64,000 bases of DNA from assembly GCF_006715785.1 (NCBI RefSeq), contig NZ_VFNX01000001.1, positions 1,874,501 through 1,938,500 on the forward strand, written 5' to 3'. This DNA is from Streptomyces puniciscabiei. Lineage in GTDB: Bacteria; Actinomycetota; Actinomycetes; Streptomycetales; Streptomycetaceae. A program made the position numbers and the translations under genes. Below the pieces are notes generated by a model. It was not told where the DNA came from. It saw only the letters and a program-made list of their open reading frames with translations, and searched no databases. Of this stretch, positions 16,721-25,424 are shown one piece after another. Numbering within the stretch: the first letter of the stretch is position 1; each line of letters begins with the position of its first letter.

Positions 16721-16757
16721 GGCGTCCGCTAGGTGGCGTCCGCTAGGTGGCGTCCGC
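16721..16757. repeat. 14-bp tandem repeat across the tatB stop
   Basis: GGCGTCCGCTAGGT occurs twice in tandem (16721-16734, 16735-16748) and its first nine bases a third time (16749-16757). On the minus strand this is the last four codons and stop of tatB duplicated immediately downstream. Confidence 0.9.
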
Positions 16758-17213
16758 GTCGAAGGGCGGCCGCTCGTCCTTGGCGGGCGCCTCGGGCTTC
16801 TTGGTCATGTCGACACGCCCCGAGGCGGCCGAACCCGCGGCCGACGAGGACGCCGAGGAGCCCGCGGACGACGCGGACACCTCGCTCTCCCGCCCGTTGA
16901 CCGCGTCCGTGATCTCGGCCATCTCCTTCTTCAGCGGGTCGAACCCGTTGCGGATCTCCTTCAGGCCCAGCTCGTCGTTGTCCAGCTGCTTGCGGATGAA
17001 CGTCTTCGGGTTGAGATCCTCGAACTCGAAGTCCTTGAACTCCGGACCCAGTTCGTTGCGGATGTCCTGCTTGGCACTCTCCGAGAACTCGCGGATCTTC
17101 CGGATCGTGCGCGTCACGTCCTGGATGACCTTCGGGAGCTTGTCCGGACCGAAGACGAGCACGGCGAGCACGATGATGGTCACCAGCTCCAGTGGCCCTA
17201 TGTCATTGAACAC
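16743..17213 (-). CDS. tatB: Sec-independent (Tat) translocase subunit TatB
   Basis: 156 aa from GTG 17213 behind AAGGAG. A short N-terminal membrane anchor (GPLELVTIIVLAVLVF, residues 5-20) is followed by the TatA/B hinge GPDKLP, an amphipathic helix and a long charged helix, then a Ser/Ala-rich tail. This is TatB rather than TatA because of the acidic Glu early in the helix, the long cytoplasmic domain and the genomic position after an htrA-type gene, the same order recalled in mycobacteria. It binds twin-arginine substrates with TatC. Confidence 0.93.
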   Translation of the reverse strand: MFNDIGPLELVTIIVLAVLVFGPDKLPKVIQDVTRTIRKIREFSESAKQDIRNELGPEFKDFEFEDLNPKTFIRKQLDNDELGLKEIRNGFDPLKKEMAEITDAVNGRESEVSASSAGSSASSSAAGSAASGRVDMTKKPEAPAKDERPPFDADAT

Positions 17214-17297
17214 CTGACGCTCCTTGCGATGTCCTCGGTCGCTCAACGGTACCCGGCGTTCCTGTCCGACCGGTACCGTCCCGAGGTGAGACTTGTG

Positions 17298-19517
17298 TCA
17301 GTTCTGCTCGGCCGCGCCCAGTCGGAGCGGGACGTCCCGGTCCGTGCCGTCGCGCCGGACCGTCAGCCGCAGCCGGTCGCCGGGCCGGTGCGCGCGGATC
17401 TTGACGATCAGTTCCTCGGCCGTGTGCACGCGCTCCCCGTCGACCTCGGTGATGACGTCGCCCGCCTTGAGACCGGCCCGGTCACCCGGGCCGCCTCTGC
17501 TCACGGCGGGGCCGCCGTTCGCGCTCGTGCTGTCGATCCGGGCGCCGTCGCCGGTGTACGCCATGTCGAGGGTGACGCCGATCACGGGGTGGGTCGCGTG
17601 GCCGTCGCTGATCAGTTCCTCGGCGACCCGCTTGGCCTGGTTCACCGGGATGGCGAAGCCGAGACCTATGGACCCGGCCTGGCTGCTGTCCGAGTCGGAG
17701 CCGCCGTCGGCGGAACGGATGGCGGAGTTGATGCCGATGACCTGGGCCCGGGAGTCGAGGAGCGGGCCGCCGGAGTTGCCCGGGTTGATCGGGGCATCGG
17801 TCTGCAACGCGTCGACGTAGCTGACGTCACTGCCGTCGCCCTTCTCTCCCCCGGCCGTGATGGGCCGCTCCTTGGCGCTGATGATGCCGGAGGTGACGGT
17901 GCCCGCGAGGTCGAAGGGAGCGCCGATGGCGACGACGGGGTCGCCGACCCGGACGTCGTCGGAGTTGCCGAGCGGCAGCGGGGTGAGCCCGTGCACGCCG
18001 TGGACCTGGACGACGGCGAGGTCGTAGCCGCTGTCGTGGCCGACGACCTCGGCCTTGACGGTGTCGCCGCTGCTGAACGTCACGGATATCGCGCCGCCTG
18101 AGCCGGCCGGCGCGACGACGTGGTTGTTGGTGAGGATGTACCCCCGGGTGTCGAGCACGAAGCCGGTGCCGGTGTCGCTCTGTTCGGTGCCGGTGACGTG
18201 CAGGGTGACGACGCTGGGCAGCGCGCGGGCGGCTATCGCGGCCACGCTGTCCGGCGCCCGCCCGGCAGGCACGTGCCCGGCCTGCGGCAGCCGTACGTCG
18301 TCCCCCAGCCCCTGCTTCTCGACCCAGGCGCCGGCCACCCCGCCGGCAACCGCGGACACCAGGGCCACCAGGAGGCTCCACCCCACCAACAGCCGCCTCC
18401 CCCGCCGCCCGCGCTCCTCCTGGGTCGGCACCCCGGCCCCGGTCTGCTGCCACGCCCCCGCCCCGAACACCTGCTCCTTGGGAGACTCCACAGCCCACGG
18501 GTCATAACGCCGCCCCGCCTCCATCCCGGAGAGGGGCGGCACCGGGGGGCCTGCGGGAGCGGGGGCACCGGGCGCCGGGACGCCGGGGGCTGGAGCGGCC
18601 GGGGCGGGCGCGCCGGGGGCGGGTGCCGAGGGGGCGGGTGCCGAGGGGGCGGCAGCGCCGGGCGGCTGAACGCCGGGGTTGGGCGCCGCCGGGACGGGAG
18701 CACCGGACGGCTGAACGCCAGGCGCAGGCACCGCCGCAACGGGACCACCGGGCGGCCGAACCTCAGGCGCAGGCACCGCCGCAACGGGAGCACCGGACGG
18801 CTGAACGTCAGGGGTGGGCGCCGCAGGGGCCGAGGTGTCGGCGGCTGGGGCGGCGGGGGTCGGCGCCTCGGGGATTGTGGTCGGCGCCCCGGGGACTGTG
18901 AGGGGAGCGGTGGCACCGGGTGGGGGTACGTCGGCACCGGTGGTGTGTGCCGCCGGAGCGGGTACGCCGTGTGCCGGGGTGTGCGGCCCCGTTACGGGTG
19001 TGGGCGTGGGCGCCTGGGCTGCCGGTGCGGGTGGCCCGGGAACCGGCGTGGGAGCCCCGGGTGCCGTCGATGGAGCGGTGGGGGCAGGCGCGGGTGTTCC
19101 CCGAGCCGGGCCCTGGGCCGCGGTGACCGCAGGGTGCTGTACGGGCGGCGCGGGCGCCCAGGGGCCCGGCTGGCCGTACGGCGGTGTGCCGTAGGGGTCC
19201 GGGTCGTGCAACGGCTTGGGCCGCTCGGTGGGAGCCGCCCAGGCGCCTGCCCCGGGCCCGGTCGAGCTGTCGGCCGGAGCGGGCCCGTCCGCCTCGGCAC
19301 CGGCCGTCGGCTCCGACACCGGCTTGGCCAGCTCGAAGTCGCCGTCCTCGGTCGGCTCGAAGGACCCGTCGGCCAAGGCCTCGGCATTGTCCCCCTCACC
19401 CGTCTCGGACCCGGCCCGCCCCGACCCGGCTCCCTGCGCCGGGGCGGAGTCGCTCGGTGTCGCCCCCGCCGTTCCCTCCGGGCCGGACTCCGGTGGGACA
19501 CGGTTGCCCTTGTTCAT
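17298..19517 (-). CDS. htrA: Membrane-anchored HtrA/DegP-type serine protease with PDZ domain
   Basis: 739 aa. The cytoplasmic N-terminus of about 370 residues is Pro/Ala/Gly-rich with degenerate repeats (VPAPGVQPSGAP type, 240-330). One TM helix at about 375-398 is followed by an extracytoplasmic trypsin-like domain with His466 (TNNHVV), Asp499 (GYDLAVVQV) and Ser582 (GNSGGP), then one PDZ domain at about 645-735. It degrades or refolds misfolded envelope proteins. Membership of the sigE/anti-sigma neighbourhood supports an envelope stress role. The 134-base gap before it may hold its own promoter, but no ECF consensus was found there. Confidence 0.93.
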   Translation of the reverse strand: MNKGNRVPPESGPEGTAGATPSDSAPAQGAGSGRAGSETGEGDNAEALADGSFEPTEDGDFELAKPVSEPTAGAEADGPAPADSSTGPGAGAWAAPTERPKPLHDPDPYGTPPYGQPGPWAPAPPVQHPAVTAAQGPARGTPAPAPTAPSTAPGAPTPVPGPPAPAAQAPTPTPVTGPHTPAHGVPAPAAHTTGADVPPPGATAPLTVPGAPTTIPEAPTPAAPAADTSAPAAPTPDVQPSGAPVAAVPAPEVRPPGGPVAAVPAPGVQPSGAPVPAAPNPGVQPPGAAAPSAPAPSAPAPGAPAPAAPAPGVPAPGAPAPAGPPVPPLSGMEAGRRYDPWAVESPKEQVFGAGAWQQTGAGVPTQEERGRRGRRLLVGWSLLVALVSAVAGGVAGAWVEKQGLGDDVRLPQAGHVPAGRAPDSVAAIAARALPSVVTLHVTGTEQSDTGTGFVLDTRGYILTNNHVVAPAGSGGAISVTFSSGDTVKAEVVGHDSGYDLAVVQVHGVHGLTPLPLGNSDDVRVGDPVVAIGAPFDLAGTVTSGIISAKERPITAGGEKGDGSDVSYVDALQTDAPINPGNSGGPLLDSRAQVIGINSAIRSADGGSDSDSSQAGSIGLGFAIPVNQAKRVAEELISDGHATHPVIGVTLDMAYTGDGARIDSTSANGGPAVSRGGPGDRAGLKAGDVITEVDGERVHTAEELIVKIRAHRPGDRLRLTVRRDGTDRDVPLRLGAAEQN

Positions 19518-19651
19518 GCTCTCCCCACGGCTGGCCGCGGCCGCACGCGTCGGCGGCGGCCGCGGAACGTCGACTGCGCCCCCGGGTCAACGCCGCGGGA
19601 ACGGCCCTCACCGGATTCAACCAGGTTCGCGGGCCGTGGCGAAGGGGCCGG

Positions 19652-20734
19652 TCAGGGGGTCCGGCGGGGAGTGGTGGGGGACGCGGTGGGGGCGGGGGTG
19701 GTGCTGAGGGCGGGGGCGGGGAGCGGGGCGGGCAGCAGGCCGGAGCCGGGCGTTCCGGGAACTCTCGACCAGGCGGCGAGCGGATAGACCACGGTGTCGT
19801 CGAGCGGACGTATCAGCGGGGAGACCGCGGCCGCACCGGCCATCACCGGCGCGGTCAGGCCGCTCACGGCGTCGGCGCCCTGGGCCTGGCCGGTGCCGGG
19901 GGCCGGCAGCCCGGGCACCAGCGGCGCGGCCATCGAGGTCGGAACGGCCGGCGTCGGTCCGAGCTGGGTACCGCCCTGGGCGAACAGCGGTGCCTTCGAG
20001 CGGCGGCGCTGACTGTCGGGGGTGGCCGCCCCCGAGCCCACGCCGGTGCCCGCCGAGCGCGCCGGGACCACATTGCTGCCGGCGCCGGAGCCGCCGCGAG
20101 CGTCCGCGGTGGTGTCACCGGGGATGGCGGTGGTGACGCCGCCCAGGGCGACCGCGGCCAGCGACACCGCGCCCGCGGCGGCGACCGCGAACCGCAGGCC
20201 GCGCGAGGCGGAGCGGCCGTCGTCCGGGCGGCCGACGGGATGGATACGGAAGCCGCGCTCCTCGGCGGCGGGGACGGGGCCGGCCGGATGCGCGGGGCCG
20301 TGCGGACGGGCCGGGACGTATCCGAACGCGAAGCGCTCGCCGCGCCTCACTCCGAAGACCCCGAAGACGCCGGAGGCGCCCGAGCCGCCGGCTGCTCCCG
20401 TCGCCCCTGGGGTGTCGTCGTCGTCCGAGCCGCGGCCGAAGAGTCCCCCGGGCGGCGACATGCCGTCGCCGTCCAGGTCACCTCCTCCGGGCAGGCCCTG
20501 CAGGCGGGCCAGGAGGCTCGCCGAGGGAGGCGGCGGGGCCGCCTCCGCGAACACGCTCTTCAGCCGGCGCTGGGCATCCGCCTCCGCCTTGCACCGGGCG
20601 CAGGTGGCCAGGTGCGCGAGGACCCGCTCACGCGACTCATGACCGAGCTCTCCGTCCACCAGGGCGGAGAGCCGGTCTCCCAGGTGCTGCTCTGCGAGGT
20701 GTGCCTCCGCAGGTTTGGGCCGGGATCCACTCAC
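19652..20734 (-). CDS. Membrane-anchored zinc-binding anti-sigma factor (RseA-like)
   Basis: 360 aa. GTG start at 20734 overlaps the sigE stop as GTGA. The N-terminal ZAS motif HLATCARC places His41, Cys45 and Cys48, with an upstream [17 protein letters not shown] helix. A long acidic/Gly linker (aspartate run near 105) leads to a single TM segment ([20 protein letters not shown]) and an extracytoplasmic Pro/Ala/Thr-rich tail with a [18 protein letters not shown] segment. It should bind and silence the sigma factor encoded upstream. Confidence 0.9.
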   Translation of the reverse strand: MSGSRPKPAEAHLAEQHLGDRLSALVDGELGHESRERVLAHLATCARCKAEADAQRRLKSVFAEAAPPPPSASLLARLQGLPGGGDLDGDGMSPPGGLFGRGSDDDDTPGATGAAGGSGASGVFGVFGVRRGERFAFGYVPARPHGPAHPAGPVPAAEERGFRIHPVGRPDDGRSASRGLRFAVAAAGAVSLAAVALGGVTTAIPGDTTADARGGSGAGSNVVPARSAGTGVGSGAATPDSQRRRSKAPLFAQGGTQLGPTPAVPTSMAAPLVPGLPAPGTGQAQGADAVSGLTAPVMAGAAAVSPLIRPLDDTVVYPLAAWSRVPGTPGSGLLPAPLPAPALSTTPAPTASPTTPRRTP

Positions 20735-21513
20735 GCGGTCGCGCCCCCTCCCCCCAGAGCGGGGACACGGGCCAGGAAGGTGCGCCGCTCGGCCGCGCGC
20801 GCCTCCGGGGACCGGTGCGCGAGCGCCTTGCGGAGCTGGGAGCGGCCACGGTGGATACGGGAGCGGACCGTGCCGAGCTTCACGCCGAGGGTCGCGGCGA
20901 TCTCCTCGTACGACAGGCCCTCGATGTCGCACAGGACGACGGCGGCGCGGAACTCGGGCGCGAGGGTGTCCAGGGCCTGCTGGACGTCGGCGTCGAAGTG
21001 CGCGTCGTTGAAGAGCTGCTGCGGGGTGGGCTCGCGGCTGGCCAGGCGCTCGGCCGCGTCCTCGCCGAGTGCGTCGAAGCGGATGCGCTGCTTGCGCCGG
21101 ACCATGTCCAGGAACAGGTTGGTGGTGATGCGGTGCAGCCAGCCCTCGAAGGTGCCCGGCGAGTATGTCGACAGGGAGCGGAAGACGCGGACGAAGACCT
21201 CCTGGGTGAGGTCCTCGGCGTCGTGCTGATTGCCCGTCAGGCGGTAGGCGAGCCGGTACACCCGGCCGCTGTGCGTGCTGACGATCTCCTCCCACGTGGG
21301 CGGAGTCCACGCCTGCCCGTCCGCGTCGGTGGAGAAGGTCGCGGTCTGGGCCTCGCCTGCGGCGAGACCGGCGTGGTGGTCAGCAGCGGTGTCGGTCACG
21401 GATTTCGGCCTGCCCGCCGACCCGAGGAAGCGCCGCAGCACTCCACCCCGATCCTCGGGCGCAGCCGCACCTCCCCTGTCGGCTCTGGTGGTGTCCAGTG
21501 GAGCCCCTACCAT
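20731..21513 (-). CDS. sigE: ECF sigma factor, mycobacterial SigE type
   Basis: 260 aa from ATG 21513 (SD GAGGTG). Sigma region 2 at about 77-142 contains [19 protein letters not shown] and the promoter-melting/-10 helix [19 protein letters not shown]; region 4 at about 183-236 ends in [22 protein letters not shown]. These blocks are near-identical to what I recall of M. tuberculosis SigE. This is distinct from the S. coelicolor cell-wall sigma also called SigE. A longer start at GTG 21618 would add 35 residues. A consensus ECF promoter lies about 140 bases upstream, indicating autoregulation. Confidence 0.93.
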   Translation of the reverse strand: MVGAPLDTTRADRGGAAAPEDRGGVLRRFLGSAGRPKSVTDTAADHHAGLAAGEAQTATFSTDADGQAWTPPTWEEIVSTHSGRVYRLAYRLTGNQHDAEDLTQEVFVRVFRSLSTYSPGTFEGWLHRITTNLFLDMVRRKQRIRFDALGEDAAERLASREPTPQQLFNDAHFDADVQQALDTLAPEFRAAVVLCDIEGLSYEEIAATLGVKLGTVRSRIHRGRSQLRKALAHRSPEARAAERRTFLARVPALGGGGATA

Positions 21514-21660
21514 AGCCACCTCGCCCGTTAGCTCCGGATAAGCGGTTTTACGAGAATTTGATACTCGCTGATACGGCTCGTGCGGCTGCGTCAGCAGTTG
21601 CTCGGCGGTCTGATCCACCTCTCGCCCCCCGTCGCGTCGCCGGCCACCGTCTCATCCCTA

Positions 21661-21689
21661 TAAACGCCCGGTCCCATCTGCGGGTTCCC
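21661..21689 (-). promoter_or_regulatory. ECF-type autoregulatory promoter of sigE
   Basis: On the minus strand GGGAACC (21683-21689), 16 bases, CGTTTA (21661-21666). This matches the GGAAC-N16/17-CGTT form used by SigE/SigR/SigH-class ECF factors. Predicted start near 21653, giving a leader of about 140 bases that includes the alternative GTG 21618. It lies in the divergent region with the methyltransferase gene. Confidence 0.75.
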
Positions 21690-21741
21690 GCCACCAACGG
21701 ATACAGTCACGCCCAGGCAACCACGGGGACAGGAGAGGGTC

Positions 21742-22374
21742 ATTACCGGCAACCGGCAGACGAGCTGGGCGTTCGCCGACGCCTTTGTCGCCGAGGACGA
21801 CGCGCTGCGGTGGGCCCGCGACCGGGCCCGCGACGCCGGGCTGCGCTCGGTGTCGCCCAGCACCGGCGCCGCGCTGCGACTGCTCGCCGCCTCCGTGGAC
21901 GCGAAGGCGGTCGCGGAGATCGGCACGGGCTGCGGGGTGTCCGGAATCCATCTGCTGCACGGCATGCGCCCGGACGGGGTGCTCACCACGGTCGACCCGG
22001 AGCCGGAGCACCAGCAGTTCGCCCGCCAGGCCTTCCGCGCCTGCGGCTTCGCCAGCAACCGGGCCCGCTTCATCCCCGGCCGCGCCCTGGACGTGCTGCC
22101 CCGCCTCGCGGACGCCGGCTACGACCTCGTCTTCTGTGACGGCGACCGGCTGGAGTACCTGGACTACCTAGCTGAATCGTTGCGTCTGCTGCGGCCGGGC
22201 GGCCTGGTGGTCTTCGAGGGCGTCTTCGCCAACGGCCGTACGGTGGACTCGGGGCCGCAGCCCACCGAAGTGCTGCGGCTGCGGGAGCTGCTGCGCGCGG
22301 TGCGCGAGAGCCAGGAGCTCGTCCCTTCACTGCTGCCGGTGGGCGACGGGCTGCTGTGCGCCGTCAAGCGGTGA
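21742..22374 (+). CDS. Class I SAM-dependent O-methyltransferase (AUU start)
   Basis: 210 aa if initiated at ATT 21742. Motif I EIGTGCGVSG lies at about 59-68, an acidic TTVDPEPEHQQFAR at about 82-95 and VFCDGDR near 130, matching the caffeoyl-CoA/catechol O-methyltransferase-like family (Rv1220c type). No ATG/GTG/TTG occurs in frame between the upstream stop and residue 37; ATG 21850 would remove the conserved N-terminal helices. AGGAGAGG at 21731-21738 sits three bases before the ATT (five from the AGGAG core), marking the start. It is divergent from sigE; substrate unknown. Confidence 0.82.
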   Translation: MTGNRQTSWAFADAFVAEDDALRWARDRARDAGLRSVSPSTGAALRLLAASVDAKAVAEIGTGCGVSGIHLLHGMRPDGVLTTVDPEPEHQQFARQAFRACGFASNRARFIPGRALDVLPRLADAGYDLVFCDGDRLEYLDYLAESLRLLRPGGLVVFEGVFANGRTVDSGPQPTEVLRLRELLRAVRESQELVPSLLPVGDGLLCAVKR

Positions 22375-22400
22375 CCGGCCCGCCGCGGGACGGATACGCG

Positions 22401-22434
22401 ACTGCCCCGGCACCGCGTACGATGCCGGGGCAGT
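22401..22434. terminator. Hairpin between methyltransferase and DUF3117 genes
   Basis: Perfect 12-base arms actgccccggca / tgccggggcagt with a 10-base loop, in the convergent gap. No T tract, so probably a bidirectional hairpin terminator. Confidence 0.75.
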
Positions 22435-22458
22435 CCGAAGGACAGGATCGCTGGGACG

Positions 22459-22626
22459 TCAGACGACGACCTTCTTGAGGGCGTCGCCGAGCGCCTCGGC
22501 CTCGTCAGGGGTCAGCTCGACGACGAGTCGACCGCCGCCTTCGAGCGGAACGCGCATGACGATGCCCCGCCCCTCCTTGGTCACCTCGAGCGGGCCATCA
22601 CCCGTCCGCGGCTTCATGGCCGCCAT
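22459..22626 (-). CDS. DUF3117 small conserved protein
   Basis: 55 aa from ATG 22626 behind GGAAGGGGAA. The sequence MAAMKPRTGDGPLEVTKEGR and the closing VELTPDEAEALGDALKKVV are diagnostic of DUF3117, an actinobacterial family of unknown function (Rv1211 type). It is all-beta plus one C-terminal helix by eye. It is alone on its strand with a long upstream region that holds a plausible promoter (GATAAT at 22738-22743, TTGGTC at 22763-22768, spacer 19). Confidence 0.9.
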   Translation of the reverse strand: MAAMKPRTGDGPLEVTKEGRGIVMRVPLEGGGRLVVELTPDEAEALGDALKKVVV

Positions 22627-22997
22627 GCTCGTTCCCCTTCCTGAAACCAGCTCATCGTCTGCCGAGAGCCCTGGGAGGGCATCCGCGACTCCGAAACGGA
22701 CACGCGACACCGGCATCGAACACATTGCTTCCCAGCCATTATCCCGCATCGCAGGACCCGATGACCAACATCAGTCGGCATCGCTTGGGCAACGCGCGCG
22801 AGCAAAACCACCCAATTCGGCGATGTGGCTGCGATACTGCACCGCCGCACGGACATCCGCCGGCCGGCTCCGCTCTTTTTTTCTTTGATGCAGGTCACAT
22901 GTCCGGTCCGGCCCTTGGGCGGCGATCTCCGCCATGCTGTGCTTCATACACGGACGTACTGAGCGGTACGTCACCCGCTAACCGGAGGGGATGCGCC
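22627..22997. other. Divergent intergenic region, DUF3117 / enoyl-CoA hydratase
   Basis: 371 bases with no supported gene. The minus-strand candidate promoter for the DUF3117 gene is GATAAT (22738-22743) with TTGGTC (22763-22768). A T-rich run around 22874-22887 follows a GC-rich ccggccggctccgc on the plus strand and is unusual in this genome; it could end a short transcript. The hydratase SD GGAGGGG is at the right edge. Confidence 0.4.
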
Positions 22998-23801
22998 ATG
23001 GCCGACACCGTGCTCTACGAGGTGAGCGACGGACTCGCGACGATCACGCTGAACCGCCCCGAGGCGATGAACGCGCTGAACATCGCGACCAAGGTCGCCC
23101 TCCGGGAGGCGGCGGAATCCGCGGCCGGGGACACGGCCGTACGGGCGATCCTGCTGACCGCGGCCGGGGACCGGGCGTTCTGCGTCGGCCAGGACCTCAA
23201 GGAGCACATCGGGCTGCTCGCATCGGACCGCGAGACCGGGTCCGGGCAGACGATGAGCACGGTCAAGGAGCACTACAACCCGATCGTGCGGGCCCTCGCC
23301 GGGGCGCCCAAGCCGGTGGTCGCCGCGGTGAACGGCGTCGCGGCAGGGGCCGGCTTCGGCTTCGCGCTCGCCGCGGACTACCGGCTGGTCGCCGACACGG
23401 CCGCCTTCAACACCTCCTTCGCGGGCGTCGCCCTGACCGCCGACTCCGGGATCTCCTGGACCCTGCCCCGGGTGATCGGCCCGAGCCGCGCCGCCGACCT
23501 GCTGCTCTTCCCGCGCAGCATCAGCGCCCAGGACGCGCTGGAACTGGGCATCGCCAACCGGGTCGTCCCCGCGGCCGAGCTGCGCGCCGAGGCCGAGAAG
23601 ACGGCGCGGGCGCTGGCCGAGGGCCCGACGGTGGCGTACGCGGCCCTCAAGGAGGCGGTGGCCTACGGCCTCACGCACTCCCTCGCCGAGACCCTGGAAA
23701 AGGAGGACGAGCTGCAGGGCCGGGCCGGCCGGTCCGAGGACCACGCGATCGCCGTGCAGGCGTTCGTGAACAAGGAGAGGCCGAAGTACCTGGGCCGCTA
23801 G
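22998..23801 (+). CDS. Enoyl-CoA hydratase/isomerase family protein
   Basis: 267 aa, crotonase fold. RAFCVGQDLKEH (near 61-72) and NGVAAGAGFGFALAADYRL (near 112-130) supply the oxyanion-hole residues of the superfamily. The C-terminal helical region is complete. The Gly/Ala-rich second loop lacks the Glu of classical hydratases at the first position, so the reaction could be hydration or isomerisation (PaaG-like). ATG 22998 follows GGAGGGG. It is monocistronic and convergent with a GNAT gene. Confidence 0.88.
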   Translation: MADTVLYEVSDGLATITLNRPEAMNALNIATKVALREAAESAAGDTAVRAILLTAAGDRAFCVGQDLKEHIGLLASDRETGSGQTMSTVKEHYNPIVRALAGAPKPVVAAVNGVAAGAGFGFALAADYRLVADTAAFNTSFAGVALTADSGISWTLPRVIGPSRAADLLLFPRSISAQDALELGIANRVVPAAELRAEAEKTARALAEGPTVAYAALKEAVAYGLTHSLAETLEKEDELQGRAGRSEDHAIAVQAFVNKERPKYLGR

Positions 23802-23828
23802 AGCCTGGGCGGGCCCCGTGGGCCGGTG

Positions 23829-24488
23829 CTACCGCGCGATGAGCAGTGCCTCCGCGCCCACCGGGCGGTAGCCGGCCGCCTGGAAGGCGCGGACACTGCG
23901 GGCGTTGCCCGCGGCCTGCTGCGACCAGACCCACTGCCCCGGGGGCACGAGGTGCCGGGCGGCCGTGGCCAGGGCCCGGCCCAGCCCCCGGTGCCGTACG
24001 TCCTCGTCCACCTCGACGGCCGTCTCCCAGCGGCCCGCCACGCCCCGTCCGAGGACGACCACTCCCCCGTCCGTCGCCCAGACGCGCACCTCGTCCCGGC
24101 GCTCGCGCGCGCTGTGCACGCGCGGATGGTCCGGGTCGGCGATCTCACGCAGCTCCAGCGGGGGGTCGCCGGGCAGGGAGCCCGCCACGGTGAGCAGATC
24201 AATGGTGTCGGTCGACCGGCCCGTGCGGGCCAGGAACGCGGCCAGGAAGCGGGGGTTCATCGCCGCCGCCAGCGCGTCGCAGTCGAGGGACGCGAGCGTG
24301 CTGCGCACCCACTGGGGGTCCTCGTCCGTGAAGACCACGGAGTGCGCGGTGAACGCGATCACTCCGGCGTCGCGACGGCTCGGCTGCGGCACCACGGTCG
24401 TGCCGCCGTCGGGAGCCGGGAAGCGCCCCCGGGCCGCCGCGTCCAGGATGTCGGCCAGGGTCGGGGACGGGGACGTCGGGTCAGGCAC
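23829..24488 (-). CDS. GNAT-family N-acetyltransferase
   Basis: 219 aa. The C-terminal half carries the acetyl-CoA motif A (VEVDEDVRHRGLGRALATAARH) and motif B (NARSVRAFQAAGYRPVG). The N-terminal half is a family-specific extension. The GTG start at 24488 overlaps the end of tag by eight bases, so translation is probably coupled. The substrate cannot be predicted. Confidence 0.82.
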   Translation of the reverse strand: MPDPTSPSPTLADILDAAARGRFPAPDGGTTVVPQPSRRDAGVIAFTAHSVVFTDEDPQWVRSTLASLDCDALAAAMNPRFLAAFLARTGRSTDTIDLLTVAGSLPGDPPLELREIADPDHPRVHSARERRDEVRVWATDGGVVVLGRGVAGRWETAVEVDEDVRHRGLGRALATAARHLVPPGQWVWSQQAAGNARSVRAFQAAGYRPVGAEALLIAR

Positions 24489-25071
24489 CGGCGCCTCGCG
24501 CCACGCACGTCTCCAGGTGGTCGTCGACCAGGCCGCAGGCCTGCATCAACGCGTAGGCGGTCGTCGGGCCGACGAATCTGAGGCCGCGTTTCTTCAGGGC
24601 CTTGGACAGGGCCGTGGACTCCGGGGTCACGGCCGGGACGTCGGCGAGGGTCTTCGGGGCCGGGCGGCCGGCCGGGTCGGGGGCGTGGGACCAGATCAGC
24701 TCGTCCAGCTCGCCTTCCGCCCAGTCGGCCAGCACGCGCGCGTTGGCGAGCGTGGCGTCGACCTTGGCGCGGTTGCGGATGATGCCGGGATCCGCCAGCA
24801 GGCGCTCGCGGTCCTCGTCGGTGAACGCGGCGACCTTCTCGATGCGGAAGCCGGCGAAGGCCGCGCGGAAGCCCTCGCGGCGGCGCAGGATCGTGATCCA
24901 GGACAGGCCCGACTGGAAGGCCTCCAGGCTGATCCGCTCGAAGAGGGCGTCGTCGCCGTGGACCGGGCGGCCCCACTCCTCGTCGTGGTACGCCACGTAG
25001 TCGTCGGTGGACAGCGCCCAGGGGCAGCGCAGGGCGCCGTCGGGCCCGGCGAGCGCGGCGCCGTCGCTCAT
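24481..25071 (-). CDS. tag: DNA-3-methyladenine glycosylase I
   Basis: 196 aa, the normal family length. RCPWA gives Cys16 and YHDEEWG gives His29; the C-terminal GLVDDHLETC supplies His and Cys, together the zinc site of Tag. The HhH-superfamily core with LSWITILRRREGFR and GLRFVGPTTAYALMQ is intact. It removes 3-methyladenine from alkylated DNA. It overlaps the DivIVA-like gene by four bases (ATGA). Confidence 0.94.
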   Translation of the reverse strand: MSDGAALAGPDGALRCPWALSTDDYVAYHDEEWGRPVHGDDALFERISLEAFQSGLSWITILRRREGFRAAFAGFRIEKVAAFTDEDRERLLADPGIIRNRAKVDATLANARVLADWAEGELDELIWSHAPDPAGRPAPKTLADVPAVTPESTALSKALKKRGLRFVGPTTAYALMQACGLVDDHLETCVARGAGA

Positions 25072-25424
25072 CGCGGGTCCTCCGGTCGCTCGGGCTTCTC
25101 CAGGTGGACGTGTGCCGCCGCGGCTCTGGCGCCGGCCAGCGCCGACTCCAGGTCGGCGATACGGGCGTCCCGCTCGGCGAGCTCGGCGCCGAGCCGGCCG
25201 AGGGCGTCGTCGACATCCGCCATGCGGTAGCCGCGCGGGGCCAGGGGGAAGCGCAGGCTGTCCACGTCCGCGCGGTTCACCGGGCGGTCCGGGGGCAGCG
25301 GGTCCTGCAGCCGCTCCGGTGCCACCTCAGGGAGCGGGCCGCTCCCGCCGCCGCCCACCACGGCGAGGGTCACCGCGGCGACCACGACGGCCAGCGCGAC
25401 GACCAGGAACAAGAACATCACCAT
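25068..25424 (-). CDS. DivIVA-domain membrane protein
   Basis: 118 aa from ATG 25424. One N-terminal TM helix (MFLFLVVALAVVVAAVTLAVV) is followed by a Pro-rich linker, then the DivIVA-like pattern VDSLRFPLAPRGYRMADVDDALGRLGAELAERDARIADLE and a short coiled coil. DivIVA domains bind negatively curved membrane or partner proteins. It sits between folP2-like and tag genes exactly as I recall for Rv1209. A longer TTG-type start exists but lacks support. Confidence 0.82.
   Translation of the reverse strand: MVMFLFLVVALAVVVAAVTLAVVGGGGSGPLPEVAPERLQDPLPPDRPVNRADVDSLRFPLAPRGYRMADVDDALGRLGAELAERDARIADLESALAGARAAAAHVHLEKPERPEDPR

Noticed and set aside
19518..19651. ECF promoter for the htrA-like gene
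   Set aside because: GCGAACC and CGTT occur but with about 20 bases between them, outside the accepted 16-17.
21850..22374. Methyltransferase starting at ATG 21850
   Set aside because: It would lose 36 conserved residues and has no SD; ATT 21742 has an excellent one.
22874..22887. Intrinsic terminator or small RNA end at the T-rich run before the hydratase gene
   Set aside because: The preceding GC-rich sequence does not give a convincing stem of proper length; left as a note only.
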